64,000 bases of DNA from an uncultured Ruegeria sp. (GTDB lineage: Bacteria; Pseudomonadota; Alphaproteobacteria; Rhodobacterales; Rhodobacteraceae). A model generated the notes under the pieces. The model saw only the letters and a list, made by a program, of their open reading frames with translations. It was not told where the DNA came from and searched no databases. The position numbers were made by a program, and so were the translations under genes. Where the stretch lies: positions 434,001 through 498,000 of the forward strand of contig NZ_CANNGO010000001.1 of the NCBI RefSeq assembly GCF_947504215.1. Reading direction: 5' to 3'. Each line of letters starts with the position of its first letter. Position 1 is the first letter of the stretch. This document shows positions 43,007-53,861 of this stretch, in pieces.

Positions 43007-43607
43007 ACCCCAATTCATCTCGTCGGTCGGCCAGTATAGCAGCCAAAGATCGTTTTCCACGCGCCGTCAGGCTTTCAACTGCTTCTACTGAAATACCCAT
43101 GACCCCTGCGATCTCGGGGTTGGGCAGCTCTTCGATATGGCGCAAGACCACCGCCTGCCGCTGCCGTTCCGGCAATTCCGATAAAGCAAGCTGTAGCGCA
43201 TCTTTGCGGGCCTCGTCCTGCAATCGGTCAACCACGCTGGCCTTGCCGTCTTCGGGCTCGGGCACGTCGGACAATCTGTCAGGCCTTTTTTTGCGCCTGA
43301 TGTCCACGCACAGATTCAACGTCACCCGATACAGCCATGTTGACACTTTGGCGGTTCCTGGCACCCAATCTGGCGCCATCTGCCAAAGCCGCATCATCGC
43401 GTCCTGTGTCACATCTTCGGCCTCGGCACGGTTCCCTAGCATACGCAAAGCAACCGAAAAACTGCGTGGTCCCAAACGATCTGTCAAAACACGCGCCGCC
43501 CCGGCGTCACCATCGGCAAAGCGCCTCAGCAACGCATCGTCGCTGAGGTCGTTCGCGGCGAAATCAACGCCGCGAACATCTTGCGGATGGGAGGTCAGGT
43601 CCTCCAT
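42993..43607 (-). CDS. ECF RNA polymerase sigma factor
   Basis: 204 aa. Region 2 ('EDVTQDAMMRLWQMAPDW', 'VSTWLYRVTLNLCVDIRRKK') and region 4 ('LPERQRQAVVLRHIEELPNP', 'GVMGISVEAVESLTARGKRS') are typical of extracytoplasmic-function sigma factors. It starts 7 bp after the EF-hand gene and is followed by an anti-sigma factor and a CpxP-like sensor. The module probably responds to an envelope or metal signal; the regulon is not deducible here. Confidence 0.93.
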   Translation of the reverse strand: MEDLTSHPQDVRGVDFAANDLSDDALLRRFADGDAGAARVLTDRLGPRSFSVALRMLGNRAEAEDVTQDAMMRLWQMAPDWVPGTAKVSTWLYRVTLNLCVDIRRKKRPDRLSDVPEPEDGKASVVDRLQDEARKDALQLALSELPERQRQAVVLRHIEELPNPEIAGVMGISVEAVESLTARGKRSLAAILADRRDELGYDNG

Positions 43608-43613
43608 CCTGCA

Positions 43614-44081
43614 TCAGTTATTGTCAGAGTCAGCCGCATCACGTTTCTTTTTGTGACGGCCCATCTTGTCCTTGGCATCGGCAAATTCCTGTTCCGAGAT
43701 CCCACCGCTGTTATCCGCATCGATCCGGTCAAACATCTTGTCAGCCCGGCGCTGTTTCGGCAACTCGTCTTCGCTCAGATATCCGTCGTTGTTGGCGTCA
43801 TGCTTTTCGAACATCTTCGCGACGCGATCGTTGGTGCGCTGCTGTCTGGCAGCCTGCACTTCCTCAACGCTTAACTGTCCGTCGCCGTCAGTGTCGGCAT
43901 TTGTGAAACGCTGGCTGCGCTGGGCCTGCATCTCTTCTTGTGTCACTTGGCCATCACCATTGGCGTCAAGTTCTTCGAAAGACACGGGTTCGCGGTCTTT
44001 TGGACCGGCCGCCAAAACGGATGTGCCTGTGATTGCGACCGCCGAAAGAACTATGGCCGGGATGAATTTTGCGTTTTTCAT
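43614..44081 (-). CDS. exported EF-hand protein
   Basis: 155 aa with a signal peptide (FIPAIVLSAVAITGTSVLAA) and four EF-hand loops: 'DANGDGQVTQEE', 'DTDGDGQLSVEE', 'DANNDGYLSEDE' and 'DADNSGGISEQE'. All have Asp at positions 1, 3 and 5 except the last, which has Asn at 3 and Ser in place of an acidic residue at 4-5. It should bind calcium in the periplasm. It is the first gene of the ECF sigma operon, with a 7-bp gap to the sigma gene, so calcium or envelope state may feed into that system. Confidence 0.85.
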   Translation of the reverse strand: MKNAKFIPAIVLSAVAITGTSVLAAGPKDREPVSFEELDANGDGQVTQEEMQAQRSQRFTNADTDGDGQLSVEEVQAARQQRTNDRVAKMFEKHDANNDGYLSEDELPKQRRADKMFDRIDADNSGGISEQEFADAKDKMGRHKKKRDAADSDNN

Positions 44082-44306
44082 ATCGGTTTTCCCTTGCTGG
44101 CGCGACCTTATTGCCGCTGCTCATATCTATTCAAACGCAGCACCGTTGGGTTTCCGTCGCCAAAAAAAGAAAATCTTTTCGGCTGCCCGGAAACACACCC
44201 TGACTACTTTCCCTCAACCAGGCGGCACAAAGCGACGCACCCCCCTTTATTGTGGACTCAAACAGGCGCACTATCTGTCAAATATGAATGCGCGAGTTTT
44301 ACTAAG

Positions 44307-44702
44307 ATGGATCAAACGATCGACACGACGACAGAGAATGAGCGTCCGACATGGCCCGCTCTGGTCAAAGGGTTTCGGTGCAAATGCCCAAACTGTGGCG
44401 AAGGCAAGATTTTGCACAGCTACCTGAAAGTCAACGACACCTGCGCGATCTGTGGAGAAGAGCTGTTCCATCATCGTGCGGATGACGGACCGGCCTATCT
44501 GACGATCCTTCTGGTCGGGCACCTGCTGGCACCTGCCTTACACGTGTCATATGTGCATTGGCGCCCGGATCCATGGACCATGGCCATAAGCCTGTCGATC
44601 GCGTGTGTTGCGCTGTCCCTCTTCCTTCTTCCGCGACTGAAGGGGGCTGTCGTTGCCTATCAATGGGCGCGACGCATGAACGGGTTTGAAAAACCCTCGT
44701 GA
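44307..44702 (+). CDS. DUF983 family membrane protein
   Basis: About 131 aa from ATG 44307; the track start 43938 runs antisense through the EF-hand gene. Two zinc-ribbon-like pairs, CPNC and CAIC, precede two transmembrane helices ('YLTILLVGHLLAPALHVSYV', 'AISLSIACVALSLFLLPRL'). 'GFRCKCPNCGEGKI' is the DUF983 signature. Function unknown. Divergent from the EF-hand/sigma operon, it is followed by the Nudix gene with a 25-bp gap. Confidence 0.9.
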   Translation: MDQTIDTTTENERPTWPALVKGFRCKCPNCGEGKILHSYLKVNDTCAICGEELFHHRADDGPAYLTILLVGHLLAPALHVSYVHWRPDPWTMAISLSIACVALSLFLLPRLKGAVVAYQWARRMNGFEKPS

Positions 44703-44727
44703 CCCAGGCAGGCAGGTTAGACAGGGC

Positions 44728-45429
44728 ATGACCACCGATAAAACCGCAATCCGAAACGCAGCCACTGTCATTGTGCTGCGGGACCGCATGACTAACCCTT
44801 CGATCCTGATGGGTCAGCGCGGTGCAAAAGCGGCCTTTATGCCAAACAAATTTGTCTTCCCAGGTGGAGCCGTCGATCCTGCGGATGCAGACGTGCCCTT
44901 GGCCACAGCGCTTCCCGATCTGTGTCATGAACGCCTGTCGGAAAAGTCCGAAAACGGCATGCAAGCGGCATTAGCTGCCGCTGCTATTCGGGAGCTATGG
45001 GAAGAAACAGGTCTGATCCTGGGGCAGCCGGGTGTATGGCCTCAGAATGCTCCAGCCGATTGGCAGAGCTTTGCCCAAAAAGGGTTCATGCCATCCGCAG
45101 CTGCGTTGCAGTTCGTGTTTCGCGCGGTCACGCCGCCGGGTCGCCCACGCCGGTTCGACGCCCGTTTTTTTCTTGTCGACGCTGCTGCAATACAAGGCGA
45201 CCTGGACGATTTCAGTCACGCCTCGGACGAGCTTTCTCATTTGCAATGGGTCGAGCTGGATCGGGCACGGGATCTGGACCTGCCATTCATTACCGAGGTT
45301 GTTCTGGCCGAGATTGCGGGTCGCATTTCGGACCCGGAACCACCCGAATCCGTCCCGTTTTACCTAAACAAAGAAGAACAAAGCCTGTTTCTGCGGCTCA
45401 GAGGATACCCCATGCCCGAGATTGACTGA
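44728..45429 (+). CDS. NUDIX hydrolase
   Basis: About 233 aa from ATG 44728; the track start overlaps the DUF983 gene. The Nudix box core 'AAIRELWEETGLILG' gives REUxEExGU. The flanking regions ('MGQRGAKAAFMPNKFVFPGG', 'GRPRRFDARFFLVDAAA') match the longer alphaproteobacterial Nudix group related to CoA- and dinucleotide-pyrophosphatases. The substrate is open. It is convergent with ribonuclease J. Confidence 0.9.
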   Translation: MTTDKTAIRNAATVIVLRDRMTNPSILMGQRGAKAAFMPNKFVFPGGAVDPADADVPLATALPDLCHERLSEKSENGMQAALAAAAIRELWEETGLILGQPGVWPQNAPADWQSFAQKGFMPSAAALQFVFRAVTPPGRPRRFDARFFLVDAAAIQGDLDDFSHASDELSHLQWVELDRARDLDLPFITEVVLAEIAGRISDPEPPESVPFYLNKEEQSLFLRLRGYPMPEID

Positions 45430-45439
45430 GGCCGTCGGA

Positions 45440-47107
45440 TTACTTCATCCGGCTTACAACTACAGTCACTTCGGGCTTTTTGCCGATTTCGGATTTCGCA
45501 GTTTGGCGCGCGATCCGGCGCATTTCTTCTTCCAGCCTGTCGTCATCTCGCAACGTCTTGGCTTCGGCGCGCATCAGAAACTGGTTAAGGTCTTCCTCCA
45601 GAACTTCAACCAGTGCCGCACGCGATGTCCCAATCTCAGGCAGGCCCATCGTATCGCACCATGGCTCACCCAACGGTTCATCCTCTTCATCCAGAATAAC
45701 CGTGACCGTGATGTGCCCGTTCAGTGCCATGCGAATACGATCCCGCACAACCCCGTCCAGTGCGCCGACCTTGACGGACCCATCCAGATAGGTCCGACCG
45801 GTCTCGACGAAATCCACGACCTTGGGCGCATTTCCGGTCAAATCCAGCATGGTTCCGTTCACCGCCAGCACCCCGGTGCGGCCACCCGCTTCTGCCAGTT
45901 TGGCATGTTCACGCAGATGCCTGTGTTCACCATGCATCGGAATGACCATCTGTGGATCGACCAAACCATGAACCTGTTCCAGATCGGGGCGGTTGGCATG
46001 GCCCGAGACGTGATACAAGCCCGCGCCGTCATCCACCACATCCACACCCTTTTCGCTGAGCTGGTTCATGATGAAAATCACACCACGCTCGTTCCCAGGA
46101 ATGGTTTTGGACGAGAACAAGAACAGGTCGCCCTCTTTCAGCTCCAACCCACGATACTTGCCACGCGCCAGCTGTGCGCTGGCAGCCCGGCGCTCGCCCT
46201 GGCTGCCTGTGACGATCAGCATCAGGTTCTGGCGCGGCAGGTCCAGGGCTTCTTCGGCGCTTATCACGCGTGGGAAATCGGACAAGATGCCGGTTTCGGT
46301 CGCAGCCTCGATCATTCTGCGCATGGCGCGACCCAGCAACACAACCGAACGCCCGGCTCTTTCGCCTGCCTCGGCCAGCGTTTTGACCCGCGCAACGTTG
46401 GATGCAAACGTGGTTGCAACCACCATGCTTTCCGCGTTTTCGACCAGTTTGGTGATCTCAGGGCCGACCTCCGACTCCGAACGACCGGCATGAGTTGAAA
46501 ACACATTGGTACTGTCACAAACCAACGCCTTGACACCTGGCCTGGCCACTTCGCCCCACAGGTTTTGGTCAAAGGGCTCGCCCACAACGGGGTTCGCATC
46601 CAGTTTGAAATCACCGGTATGCACGATCCGGCCAGCGGGCGTATCGATCACCAGCGCAGCGCTTTCCGGGATCGAGTGCGAAACCGGCAAAAAACCCACT
46701 TTGAAGGGACCAACCGAGATTTGTTCCGGCCATGCAGACGCCGTATGAACTGCGTCTTCCGGATGGCCATGTTCTTCCATCTTGCGACGCGCGATGTTGG
46801 CCGTAAACGCTCGTGCATAAACCGGCGCCTTCAAAGCATCATAGCAATGCGCAACAGCGCCCACGTGGTCTTCATGCGCATGCGTAACAAATACAGCTTC
46901 CAACTGGTCCGCTCGTTCCCGCAGCCACGAGATATCGGCATGAATCAGATTCACCCCGGGCGTTGTGTCCATATCCGGGAATGTCACGCCCAAATCCACA
47001 AGGATCAGACGCTCCTGACCGGGTTTTCCATAACCATAAACGTAAGCGTTCATGCCAATTTCACCTGCGCCGCCCAGCGGCAGGTAGATCAGTCTTTCGC
47101 TGCTCAT
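45440..47107 (-). CDS. rnj: ribonuclease J
   Basis: 555 aa. Beta-lactamase/beta-CASP ribonuclease: 'VTHAHEDHVGAV' (HxHxDH), 'HTGDFKLD', 'VTGSQGERRAASAQLARGKY' and 'ISGHANRPDLEQ' with the C-terminal 'PMHGEHRHL'. It processes and degrades RNA both endo- and 5'-exonucleolytically, and in alphaproteobacteria works beside RNase E. The start overlaps the coaX stop (ATGA); it is the last gene of a nuo-birA-coaX-rnj chain typical of Rhodobacterales. Confidence 0.96.
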   Translation of the reverse strand: MSSERLIYLPLGGAGEIGMNAYVYGYGKPGQERLILVDLGVTFPDMDTTPGVNLIHADISWLRERADQLEAVFVTHAHEDHVGAVAHCYDALKAPVYARAFTANIARRKMEEHGHPEDAVHTASAWPEQISVGPFKVGFLPVSHSIPESAALVIDTPAGRIVHTGDFKLDANPVVGEPFDQNLWGEVARPGVKALVCDSTNVFSTHAGRSESEVGPEITKLVENAESMVVATTFASNVARVKTLAEAGERAGRSVVLLGRAMRRMIEAATETGILSDFPRVISAEEALDLPRQNLMLIVTGSQGERRAASAQLARGKYRGLELKEGDLFLFSSKTIPGNERGVIFIMNQLSEKGVDVVDDGAGLYHVSGHANRPDLEQVHGLVDPQMVIPMHGEHRHLREHAKLAEAGGRTGVLAVNGTMLDLTGNAPKVVDFVETGRTYLDGSVKVGALDGVVRDRIRMALNGHITVTVILDEEDEPLGEPWCDTMGLPEIGTSRAALVEVLEEDLNQFLMRAEAKTLRDDDRLEEEMRRIARQTAKSEIGKKPEVTVVVSRMK

Positions 47108-47883
47108 GTCGACCCGTTTTCCTTGTTATAGCGATGGATCACGGTCAGGCCGTGCATCGTCAAATCATCTTCGATTGCGTCGAACCCTACGTCGGCCTGA
47201 TCGAACAAGGGCGCGAGACCACCGGTTCCAACGACTTTCATCGGCATTCCGTATTCCGTCTTTATGCGGGCAATAAGCCCCTCGATCAGCCCGGAATAGC
47301 CCCAATACACGCCAGACTGGATGCAGCCAACCGTATTCGTGCCGATAACTTTTTCTGGGCGGGTAATGTCGATATGCGGCAACGCTGCGGCCCCCTGATG
47401 CAAGGCCTCAAGGCTGAGGTTGACACCGGGTGCAATGATCCCACCGACATATGCACCATCCGCCGCCACCACATCGAAATTGGTCGCTGTGCCAAAGTCA
47501 ACAACAACGATATTGCCGCCATGGCGGTCAAAAGCCGCGGCCGCATTGGCCAGTCGGTCCGGGCCCGGAACAGTTCCTTCGTCGATACGAGGGTTCACAG
47601 GCAGCAGGCATTCGGGTTTACCGACCACCAAGGGTCGGCAGCCAAAAAAACGGTCTGCAAAAACACGCAGGTTGAACACGACACGCGGGACGGTTGATGC
47701 GATTATCACGTCACTAATGTCCGCCTCGATCCCGTAGTGTTTCACCAGCGTCGAGTACCACGTGAAATAGGCATCCGCCGTTCGTGCGTGGTGGGTCGAA
47801 GTACGCAAGGTGCATAGGAACTTCTCACCATCCCAAATCGAGAAGACGGTATTGGTGTTGCCGCAATCAATGGCCAGAAGCAT
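47104..47883 (-). CDS. coaX: type III pantothenate kinase
   Basis: 259 aa ASKHA-fold kinase. Phosphate 1 motif 'LLAIDCGNTNTVFSIWDG', 'PGPDRLANAAAAFDRHGGN' and 'VVDFGTATNFDVV' are the type III PanK signatures. It catalyses the first step of CoA biosynthesis. The start is 11 bp after the birA stop. Linkage to birA is common because both serve cofactor supply. Confidence 0.96.
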   Translation of the reverse strand: MLLAIDCGNTNTVFSIWDGEKFLCTLRTSTHHARTADAYFTWYSTLVKHYGIEADISDVIIASTVPRVVFNLRVFADRFFGCRPLVVGKPECLLPVNPRIDEGTVPGPDRLANAAAAFDRHGGNIVVVDFGTATNFDVVAADGAYVGGIIAPGVNLSLEALHQGAAALPHIDITRPEKVIGTNTVGCIQSGVYWGYSGLIEGLIARIKTEYGMPMKVVGTGGLAPLFDQADVGFDAIEDDLTMHGLTVIHRYNKENGST

Positions 47884-47894
47884 CTGAGCCCCTT

Positions 47895-48644
47895 TCAGAA
47901 AAACACATCCGCCGCCGGAATGCTGACACGGCCTTTTGCGGTGTTTAGGACAAGGTTACCCCCCGCGTCCACCGTTTCAAAGGTTCCTACGGTCTCGGAC
48001 GTTGCGGTACGTGCGGTGATGACTTCGCCCAACCGCGCGGCACTGGACAACCACGCTATGCGGATCGGATCAAACCCATATGTGACAAACTGCGTTTCGT
48101 ACCGCGCGTAAGCAGCCGCCAGTTCGGTCAGGAAATCATCGGGCGAGACAAGCGCCCCGGTTTCCGATAGCAATGAGACCGGGCGCAAAGCTTGGGGTTC
48201 CACCATTTCAACACCGGGGGCTTCGGCCAAATTCACACCAATGCCGATGGCCAGATGTGAGACGCCGCGCCCCTGCCCCATGCTCTCAAGCAGAATGCCC
48301 GCCAGTTTGCCCCCGTTCAAAAGAACGTCGTTCGGCCATTTCAAGGATAACCCCGCGGCGCGTCCCGTCACGGCGACACAGGCATCGAACAGCGCCAAAG
48401 CCGCCACAAAGCTGCGCAGCGCAATCTGATCTGGCGTCCCTTGCGGGTGCAGCAACAACGTAGCCGCCAGATTACCTTTCGGATTGGTCCAGGCCCGGCC
48501 ACGCCGACCGCGTGCAACGGTTTGATGATGTGCCATGATCCAAACAGGCCCCTGAGCTGTTGGGGCAATGCGCGCAGCCTCGTTCAATGTGCTGTCGACC
48601 TCCTGCAGCACGTGAAGCCCGTATCCCTGCGGCCAGTCGCTCAT
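47895..48644 (-). CDS. birA: biotin--[acetyl-CoA carboxylase] ligase
   Basis: 249 aa class I BirA with no N-terminal DNA-binding domain. The biotinyl-AMP loop 'VARGRRGRAWTNPKG', 'LSLKWPNDVLLNGGKLAGIL' and the short C-terminal SH3-like domain are visible. It attaches biotin to acetyl-CoA carboxylase BCCP and other carboxylases. It lies 54 bp downstream of nuoN in the same orientation. Confidence 0.95.
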   Translation of the reverse strand: MSDWPQGYGLHVLQEVDSTLNEAARIAPTAQGPVWIMAHHQTVARGRRGRAWTNPKGNLAATLLLHPQGTPDQIALRSFVAALALFDACVAVTGRAAGLSLKWPNDVLLNGGKLAGILLESMGQGRGVSHLAIGIGVNLAEAPGVEMVEPQALRPVSLLSETGALVSPDDFLTELAAAYARYETQFVTYGFDPIRIAWLSSAARLGEVITARTATSETVGTFETVDAGGNLVLNTAKGRVSIPAADVFF

Positions 48645-48698
48645 GTCAAAAAGGCTCGATCCACAGACCGAGCCCCTTGTGTAGGAAGCATTCGAAGA

Positions 48699-50141
48699 TC
48701 AGTTGACAAGTGTTGCCGCCGCAGCAGCCGCTGCGCCCTCGATACCGAACTGATAGAACACGCCGATCAACATCAAAGCCGCAGATCCCATCAAGGCCAC
48801 CCACAAAACGGGCGTCGATCGGGTTTCGATCGGTTCCTCGTTTTCATCCCCAAAATACATGTAGAACACGATCCGGAGATAATAGAACGCGCCAATCACC
48901 GAAGCGATCGCCGAGACGACGACCAGCCCGGTCAGCCCGGCGCTGACACCGGCCTGCCAAACACCGAACTTGGCAAAAAAGCCCAACATTGGTGGAACGC
49001 CCGCAAGGCTGAACATCAGGATCAGAACGGCCAGTGCCTTACCCGGGTCACGTTTCGAATACTGGCGCAGCGCGTCAATATCAGTGACGGGTTTGCCATC
49101 ACGTTCCATCATCAAAATGAACGCGAACGTGCCGATATTCATCGTCACATAGATCGCCAGATACATCAGCATGGCCTTGATACCCAACTCGGTACCTGCA
49201 GCGAGGCCGATCAGGGCATAGCCCATATGAGCGATCGACGAAAACGCCATCAGGCGTTTGATGTTGCGTTGCCCGATTGCAGCCACAGCACCCAACAGCA
49301 TCGACAAGACGGACAATAGGACGATGACCTGCTGCCAGTCTTTCACCACACCACCGAACGCATCGTGTAGCACTCGGGCAAATAACGCCATCGCGGCCAC
49401 TTTGGGTGCGGTTGCAAAGAAGGCTGTAATAGGTGTTGGAGAACCCTCGTAAACATCCGGGGTCCACATATGGAAGGGCACGGCCGAAACCTTGAAGGCC
49501 AGGCCCGAAATCAGGAAGATAAGGCCGAATAACAAACCAACCGAAACATCTCCGTGATGCACGGTCTGTATGATGCCCGAGAATAGTGTTGTTCCGGTGA
49601 AGCCATATACCAACGATGCACCGTAAAGCAGTAGGCCCGAGCTGAGCGCGCCTAGAACGAAGTACTTCAGACCGGCTTCGGTCGATTTTGCGCTGTCCCG
49701 GCGCAACGCTGCCACGACATAGAGCGCCAATGACTGCAGTTCCAGACCCATATAAAGCGACATCAGATCGCCGGCACTGACCATCATCATCATGCCTACG
49801 GCTGCGAGCGCCACCAACAGGGGGTATTCGAAGCGCAACAGATCCCGGCGCGCCATGTAGTCTTGACTCATCACCAAAACAGAGGCAGCCGACAACAGGA
49901 TCGCAACCTTGGCAAAGCGTGAAAATCCGTCATCGACGAACATGCCGTTGAAGGCCACATTCGTGCCGTCGCCATTGGTGGCAATCCAAAACGCCAACAG
50001 CGCCATCAGACCCGCTGTCGCCCAGATCAGGACCGGAGCCAGCGCATCCTTTGTGGTATAGACAGCCCCGATCAGCGCCGCCATCGCATAGATCGCAAGA
50101 ATGATTTCCGGCAGGATAATTGTCAGATCAGCCTGGATCAT
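48699..50141 (-). CDS. nuoN: NADH-quinone oxidoreductase subunit N
   Basis: 480 aa antiporter-like membrane subunit of complex I, with about 14 helices. '[20 protein letters not shown]' (proton-channel Lys region) and '[20 protein letters not shown]' are typical. It pumps protons on the membrane arm. It is the last nuo gene here, separated by 15 bp from nuoM. Confidence 0.97.
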   Translation of the reverse strand: MIQADLTIILPEIILAIYAMAALIGAVYTTKDALAPVLIWATAGLMALLAFWIATNGDGTNVAFNGMFVDDGFSRFAKVAILLSAASVLVMSQDYMARRDLLRFEYPLLVALAAVGMMMMVSAGDLMSLYMGLELQSLALYVVAALRRDSAKSTEAGLKYFVLGALSSGLLLYGASLVYGFTGTTLFSGIIQTVHHGDVSVGLLFGLIFLISGLAFKVSAVPFHMWTPDVYEGSPTPITAFFATAPKVAAMALFARVLHDAFGGVVKDWQQVIVLLSVLSMLLGAVAAIGQRNIKRLMAFSSIAHMGYALIGLAAGTELGIKAMLMYLAIYVTMNIGTFAFILMMERDGKPVTDIDALRQYSKRDPGKALAVLILMFSLAGVPPMLGFFAKFGVWQAGVSAGLTGLVVVSAIASVIGAFYYLRIVFYMYFGDENEEPIETRSTPVLWVALMGSAALMLIGVFYQFGIEGAAAAAAATLVN

Positions 50142-50156
50142 GTTTCCAAAGCTCCC

Positions 50157-51701
50157 TTAATGCGATGCGGCCGTCTGGGTCACGGCCTCTGCCGCGGCCA
50201 GAGCCGTGTCATAGTTCGAGATCAGCGCAGCGGTCGAGTTGCCGATCACATCGGTCACCAGCGACGGATAGACCCCCAGCAGGATCGTCATGATGATCAG
50301 TGGTGCAAAGATCAGACGCTCTCGCGAAGTCATGTCTGTCATGGCCTTCAGGCTTTCCTTGATCAGGTCGCCAAAGACCACCCGACGATAAAGCCACAGC
50401 GCATATCCAGCAGAAAAGATCACACCCGTTGCCGCCACAGCCGTCACCCAGGTATTGACTTGGAATGCGCCCATCATTGTCAGGAATTCGCCGATGAAGC
50501 CACTTGTGCCCGGCAGGCCAACATTCGCCATCGTGAACAGCATGAAGACCAATGCATAGGCAGGCATGCGAATGACCAGACCGCCATACGCATCGATCTC
50601 GCGCGTGTGCATCCGGTCATAGATCACGCCGACGCACAGGAATAACGCTGCTGAGATGAACCCGTGGCTGAGCATCTGGAAGATAGCTCCGTCGATGCCC
50701 TGCTGGTTCGCTGCAAAAATTCCCATGGTCACAAAGCCCATATGTGCAACCGAAGAATAAGCGATCAGCTTTTTCATGTCCTCCTGCACCAGCGCCACCA
50801 GTGATGTGTAAACAACCGCAATCGCAGACATCCACAGCACAACATCGGTCATCACCGCAGAGCCCACTGGGAACATAGGCAAGCTGAACCGTAAGAAGCC
50901 ATAGCCGCCCATCTTCAACAAGATCGCCGCCAGCACGACCGACCCCGCCGTCGGGGCCTGAACGTGCGCATCCGGCAGCCAGGTGTGAACGGGCCACATC
51001 GGCATCTTCACCGCAAAGCTGGCGAAGAAGGCCAGGAACATCAGCGTTTGCAATCCACCCACGACATATACGCCCAGAACACTGAACCCTTCGGACGAGA
51101 ACTGATGTGTCATCAGCGCCTCGATATCCGTGGTGCCCGCATCCGCATACATCGCAACCATTGCCACCAGCATCAGAACTGAGCCGAGGAAGGTATACAG
51201 GAAGAACTTGAAGCTGGCGTATATCCGGTTCGCCCCGCCCCAAATCCCGATGATCAGGAACATCGGGATCAGGCCTGCCTCAAAGAACAGGTAGAACAAC
51301 ACCAGATCGAGCGCCATGAAGACGCCCAGCATCAGGGTTTCAAGCAGCAAGAAGGCGACCATGTATTCCTTGACACGGGTCGTCACGTTCCAGCTGGCCA
51401 GAATGGTCAGGGGCATAATGAAGGTGGTCAGCAGTACAAACAGCACGCTGATCCCATCAACGCCCATCTTGTATTTTAGGCCCATCAGCCATTCACCCTC
51501 TTCCACCATCTGGAAGCCGGTGTTGGATGGATCAAAGCCTGTATAGATGCCAATCGAAACCAGGAAAGTGACCGTGGTTGCCAACAGCGCGATCCACTTT
51601 GCATTGCGCTGTGCTGCCGCGTCGTCCCCGTGCAAGAACAGGGCCAAGATGCCTGCCGCAATGGCGGGGATGAAGGTGACGATCGAGAGGATGTTGTCCA
51701 T
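50157..51701 (-). CDS. nuoM: NADH-quinone oxidoreductase subunit M
   Basis: 514 aa. Antiporter-like subunit with '[20 protein letters not shown]' (essential Glu on TM5), '[19 protein letters not shown]' and '[18 protein letters not shown]'. It is part of the proton-pumping membrane arm. The start overlaps the nuoL stop (TAATG). Confidence 0.97.
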   Translation of the reverse strand: MDNILSIVTFIPAIAAGILALFLHGDDAAAQRNAKWIALLATTVTFLVSIGIYTGFDPSNTGFQMVEEGEWLMGLKYKMGVDGISVLFVLLTTFIMPLTILASWNVTTRVKEYMVAFLLLETLMLGVFMALDLVLFYLFFEAGLIPMFLIIGIWGGANRIYASFKFFLYTFLGSVLMLVAMVAMYADAGTTDIEALMTHQFSSEGFSVLGVYVVGGLQTLMFLAFFASFAVKMPMWPVHTWLPDAHVQAPTAGSVVLAAILLKMGGYGFLRFSLPMFPVGSAVMTDVVLWMSAIAVVYTSLVALVQEDMKKLIAYSSVAHMGFVTMGIFAANQQGIDGAIFQMLSHGFISAALFLCVGVIYDRMHTREIDAYGGLVIRMPAYALVFMLFTMANVGLPGTSGFIGEFLTMMGAFQVNTWVTAVAATGVIFSAGYALWLYRRVVFGDLIKESLKAMTDMTSRERLIFAPLIIMTILLGVYPSLVTDVIGNSTAALISNYDTALAAAEAVTQTAASH

Positions 51702-53854
51702 TATTGCGCCCCTCCGCCGATCGACATCCAGGTGACAAGGGCTGCGATGCCCAGTACCATCCAGAACGCATAGGTAAAGATATACCCGGTCTGCGCCTTA
51801 CCCGCGAGACGCGTGAAGAAGGGTACCACGCCCATGGCCACTCCGTTCAGGAAACCGTCGATTGTATTGCCGTCCCCGCGTTTCCACAGGAACCGGCCAA
51901 TTGCCAAAGTCGGTTTGACGAAGACCGCATCGTAGATTTCATCAAAGTACCATTTGTTCAGCAGGAACAAATACAGCGGACGCTGGTTCGCGGCCAGACG
52001 TGCGGGCAGCGACGTGTTCACTATGTAGAACCAATAGGCAACTATAAACCCAAGTGCCATGGCCACAAAAGGTGAGACCTTGACCCATTTCGGAGCCGCA
52101 TGCGCATCGTCCAGCACATGATTGTCCGGCGCAATGTACAAGGCGCCCTCGCCCGGCTCACCCGCAAATACATAGTGGTGATCGCCGCCAATGGCCGCTT
52201 TGTCATCATGCGCAGCTTGGTCGCCATGGCTTTCGTCCGCTTGCGCCTCATCGGCATGTGTGTCGTCACCATGGGTCTCATCAGCAGTGCCGTGGTCGCC
52301 GGCCGCGGCATGTTCTGATGCCTCAGCCACCGGAATGCCATAGAACTTGCCGACCTTGTCCGCGTGGCCAAAGAAGTTTCCGTACCAGATCATCCCGGCA
52401 AACACCGCGCCCAGCGACAGAACGCCCAGCGGTATCAGCATGGTCATCGGACTTTCATGCGCGTGCTCATGCGTATGCTTGTCGCCGCGTTGCTCCCCGT
52501 AGAATGTCAGGAAGATCAGGCGCCAGCTATAGAACGACGTGAACGCAGCCGCGATCACCAGCATCCAGAACGCGTAACCAGTGCCGCCGGCAAAGGCGCT
52601 TTCGATGATGGCATCCTTGGACAGAAATCCAGCAAATCCGATATGGGTCAGTGGAATGCCAACGCCGGTGATGGCAAGCGTTCCCATCATCATCGCCCAG
52701 AAGGTGTAGGGGATTCTCTTACGCAACCCGCCGTATTCCGTCATTTCCTGCTCGTGATGCATCGCGTGAATGACCGAACCCGCCCCAAGGAACAACAGCG
52801 CCTTGAAGAACGCGTGCGTCAGCAGGTGGAACATCGCAGCCGAGTACATCCCGACGCCAGCCGCCACGAACATATAACCCAGCTGAGAACAGGTCGAATA
52901 GGCAATGACGCGCTTGATGTCGGTCTGAACCAGACCCACGGTCGCGGCAAAGAACGCGGTGGACGCGCCAAGGAAGGTGATGAACCCGGTTGCACCCGGC
53001 GCGAACTCCATCAGCGGTGACATACGGCAGACAAGAAAGACACCAGCCGTCACCATGGTGGCCGCGTGGATCAGCGCGGACACAGGTGTCGGGCCTTCCA
53101 TCGCGTCCGGCAACCATGTGTGCAGGATCAACTGTGCCGATTTGCCCATCGCGCCGATGAACAACAGAACACAAATCACTTCAATTGCGCTCCATTCGCC
53201 CCACAGGAAATGCAACTGCGTTTCAGCCAGTTTCGGGGCCGACGCGAAAACGTCGGAGAGGTTGATGCTGTCGGTCAGGAAGAACAGTGCAAAAATTCCT
53301 AGCGCAAATCCAAAGTCACCCACTCGGTTAACGACGAACGCTTTAATCGCGGCAGCGTTCGCCGTCGGCTTGCGATAGTAGAACCCGATCAGCAGGTAAG
53401 ACGCGACACCCACACCTTCCCAGCCAAAGAACATCTGAACCAGATTGTCCGATGTCACCAGCATCAGCATGGCGAAGGTAAAGAACGACAGATAGGCAAA
53501 GAACCGTGGCTTATAGCTTTCGCCCTCGCGCCATTGCGGGTCGTTGTCCATGTAGCCAAAGGAGTACAGATGCACGAGCGCCGAGACGGTCGTCACCACG
53601 ATCAGCATGATTGCGGTCAGCCGGTCCAGACGCACCGCCCAGCTTGTCGACAGCGAGCCGCTCTCGATCCAGCGCATGATCTCGATCTGTTGGGTGACAC
53701 CGTCGAAGGTCAGGAAAACGATCCAGGACAGCAAACAGGCCAGAAACAGCAGGCCTGTGGCTGTCCACATGGCGGCTTTCTCGCCGATGAAGCGCCAGCC
53801 GAAGCCGCAAAGCAGCGCGCCCACGAGAGGGGCAAAGAGGATGGTGGTTTCCAT
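51701..53854 (-). CDS. nuoL: NADH-quinone oxidoreductase subunit L with long His/Asp-rich insertion
   Basis: 717 aa, about 100 longer than E. coli NuoL. The antiporter core is intact ('[20 protein letters not shown]', '[20 protein letters not shown]', '[20 protein letters not shown]'). Between the last core helices and the lateral helix/anchor a hydrophilic stretch (about residues 511-585) is dense in His, Asp, Glu and Ala ('[20 protein letters not shown]'). This could bind metal ions at the membrane surface. The C-terminal transmembrane anchor ('[20 protein letters not shown]') follows. It lies 7 bp downstream of nuoK. Confidence 0.97.
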   Translation of the reverse strand: METTILFAPLVGALLCGFGWRFIGEKAAMWTATGLLFLACLLSWIVFLTFDGVTQQIEIMRWIESGSLSTSWAVRLDRLTAIMLIVVTTVSALVHLYSFGYMDNDPQWREGESYKPRFFAYLSFFTFAMLMLVTSDNLVQMFFGWEGVGVASYLLIGFYYRKPTANAAAIKAFVVNRVGDFGFALGIFALFFLTDSINLSDVFASAPKLAETQLHFLWGEWSAIEVICVLLFIGAMGKSAQLILHTWLPDAMEGPTPVSALIHAATMVTAGVFLVCRMSPLMEFAPGATGFITFLGASTAFFAATVGLVQTDIKRVIAYSTCSQLGYMFVAAGVGMYSAAMFHLLTHAFFKALLFLGAGSVIHAMHHEQEMTEYGGLRKRIPYTFWAMMMGTLAITGVGIPLTHIGFAGFLSKDAIIESAFAGGTGYAFWMLVIAAAFTSFYSWRLIFLTFYGEQRGDKHTHEHAHESPMTMLIPLGVLSLGAVFAGMIWYGNFFGHADKVGKFYGIPVAEASEHAAAGDHGTADETHGDDTHADEAQADESHGDQAAHDDKAAIGGDHHYVFAGEPGEGALYIAPDNHVLDDAHAAPKWVKVSPFVAMALGFIVAYWFYIVNTSLPARLAANQRPLYLFLLNKWYFDEIYDAVFVKPTLAIGRFLWKRGDGNTIDGFLNGVAMGVVPFFTRLAGKAQTGYIFTYAFWMVLGIAALVTWMSIGGGAQ

Positions 53855-53861
53855 AGTTCTC

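Noticed and set aside
44127-44155. ECF-type promoter (GGAAAC-N17-GAATAG, minus strand) before the EF-hand gene
   Set aside because: The -35 resembles ECF promoters, but the -10 does not match a known consensus and it was found by eye only; insufficient to call autoregulation.
45422-46498. 358-aa plus-strand ORF
   Set aside because: Antisense to ribonuclease J; no recognisable protein features.
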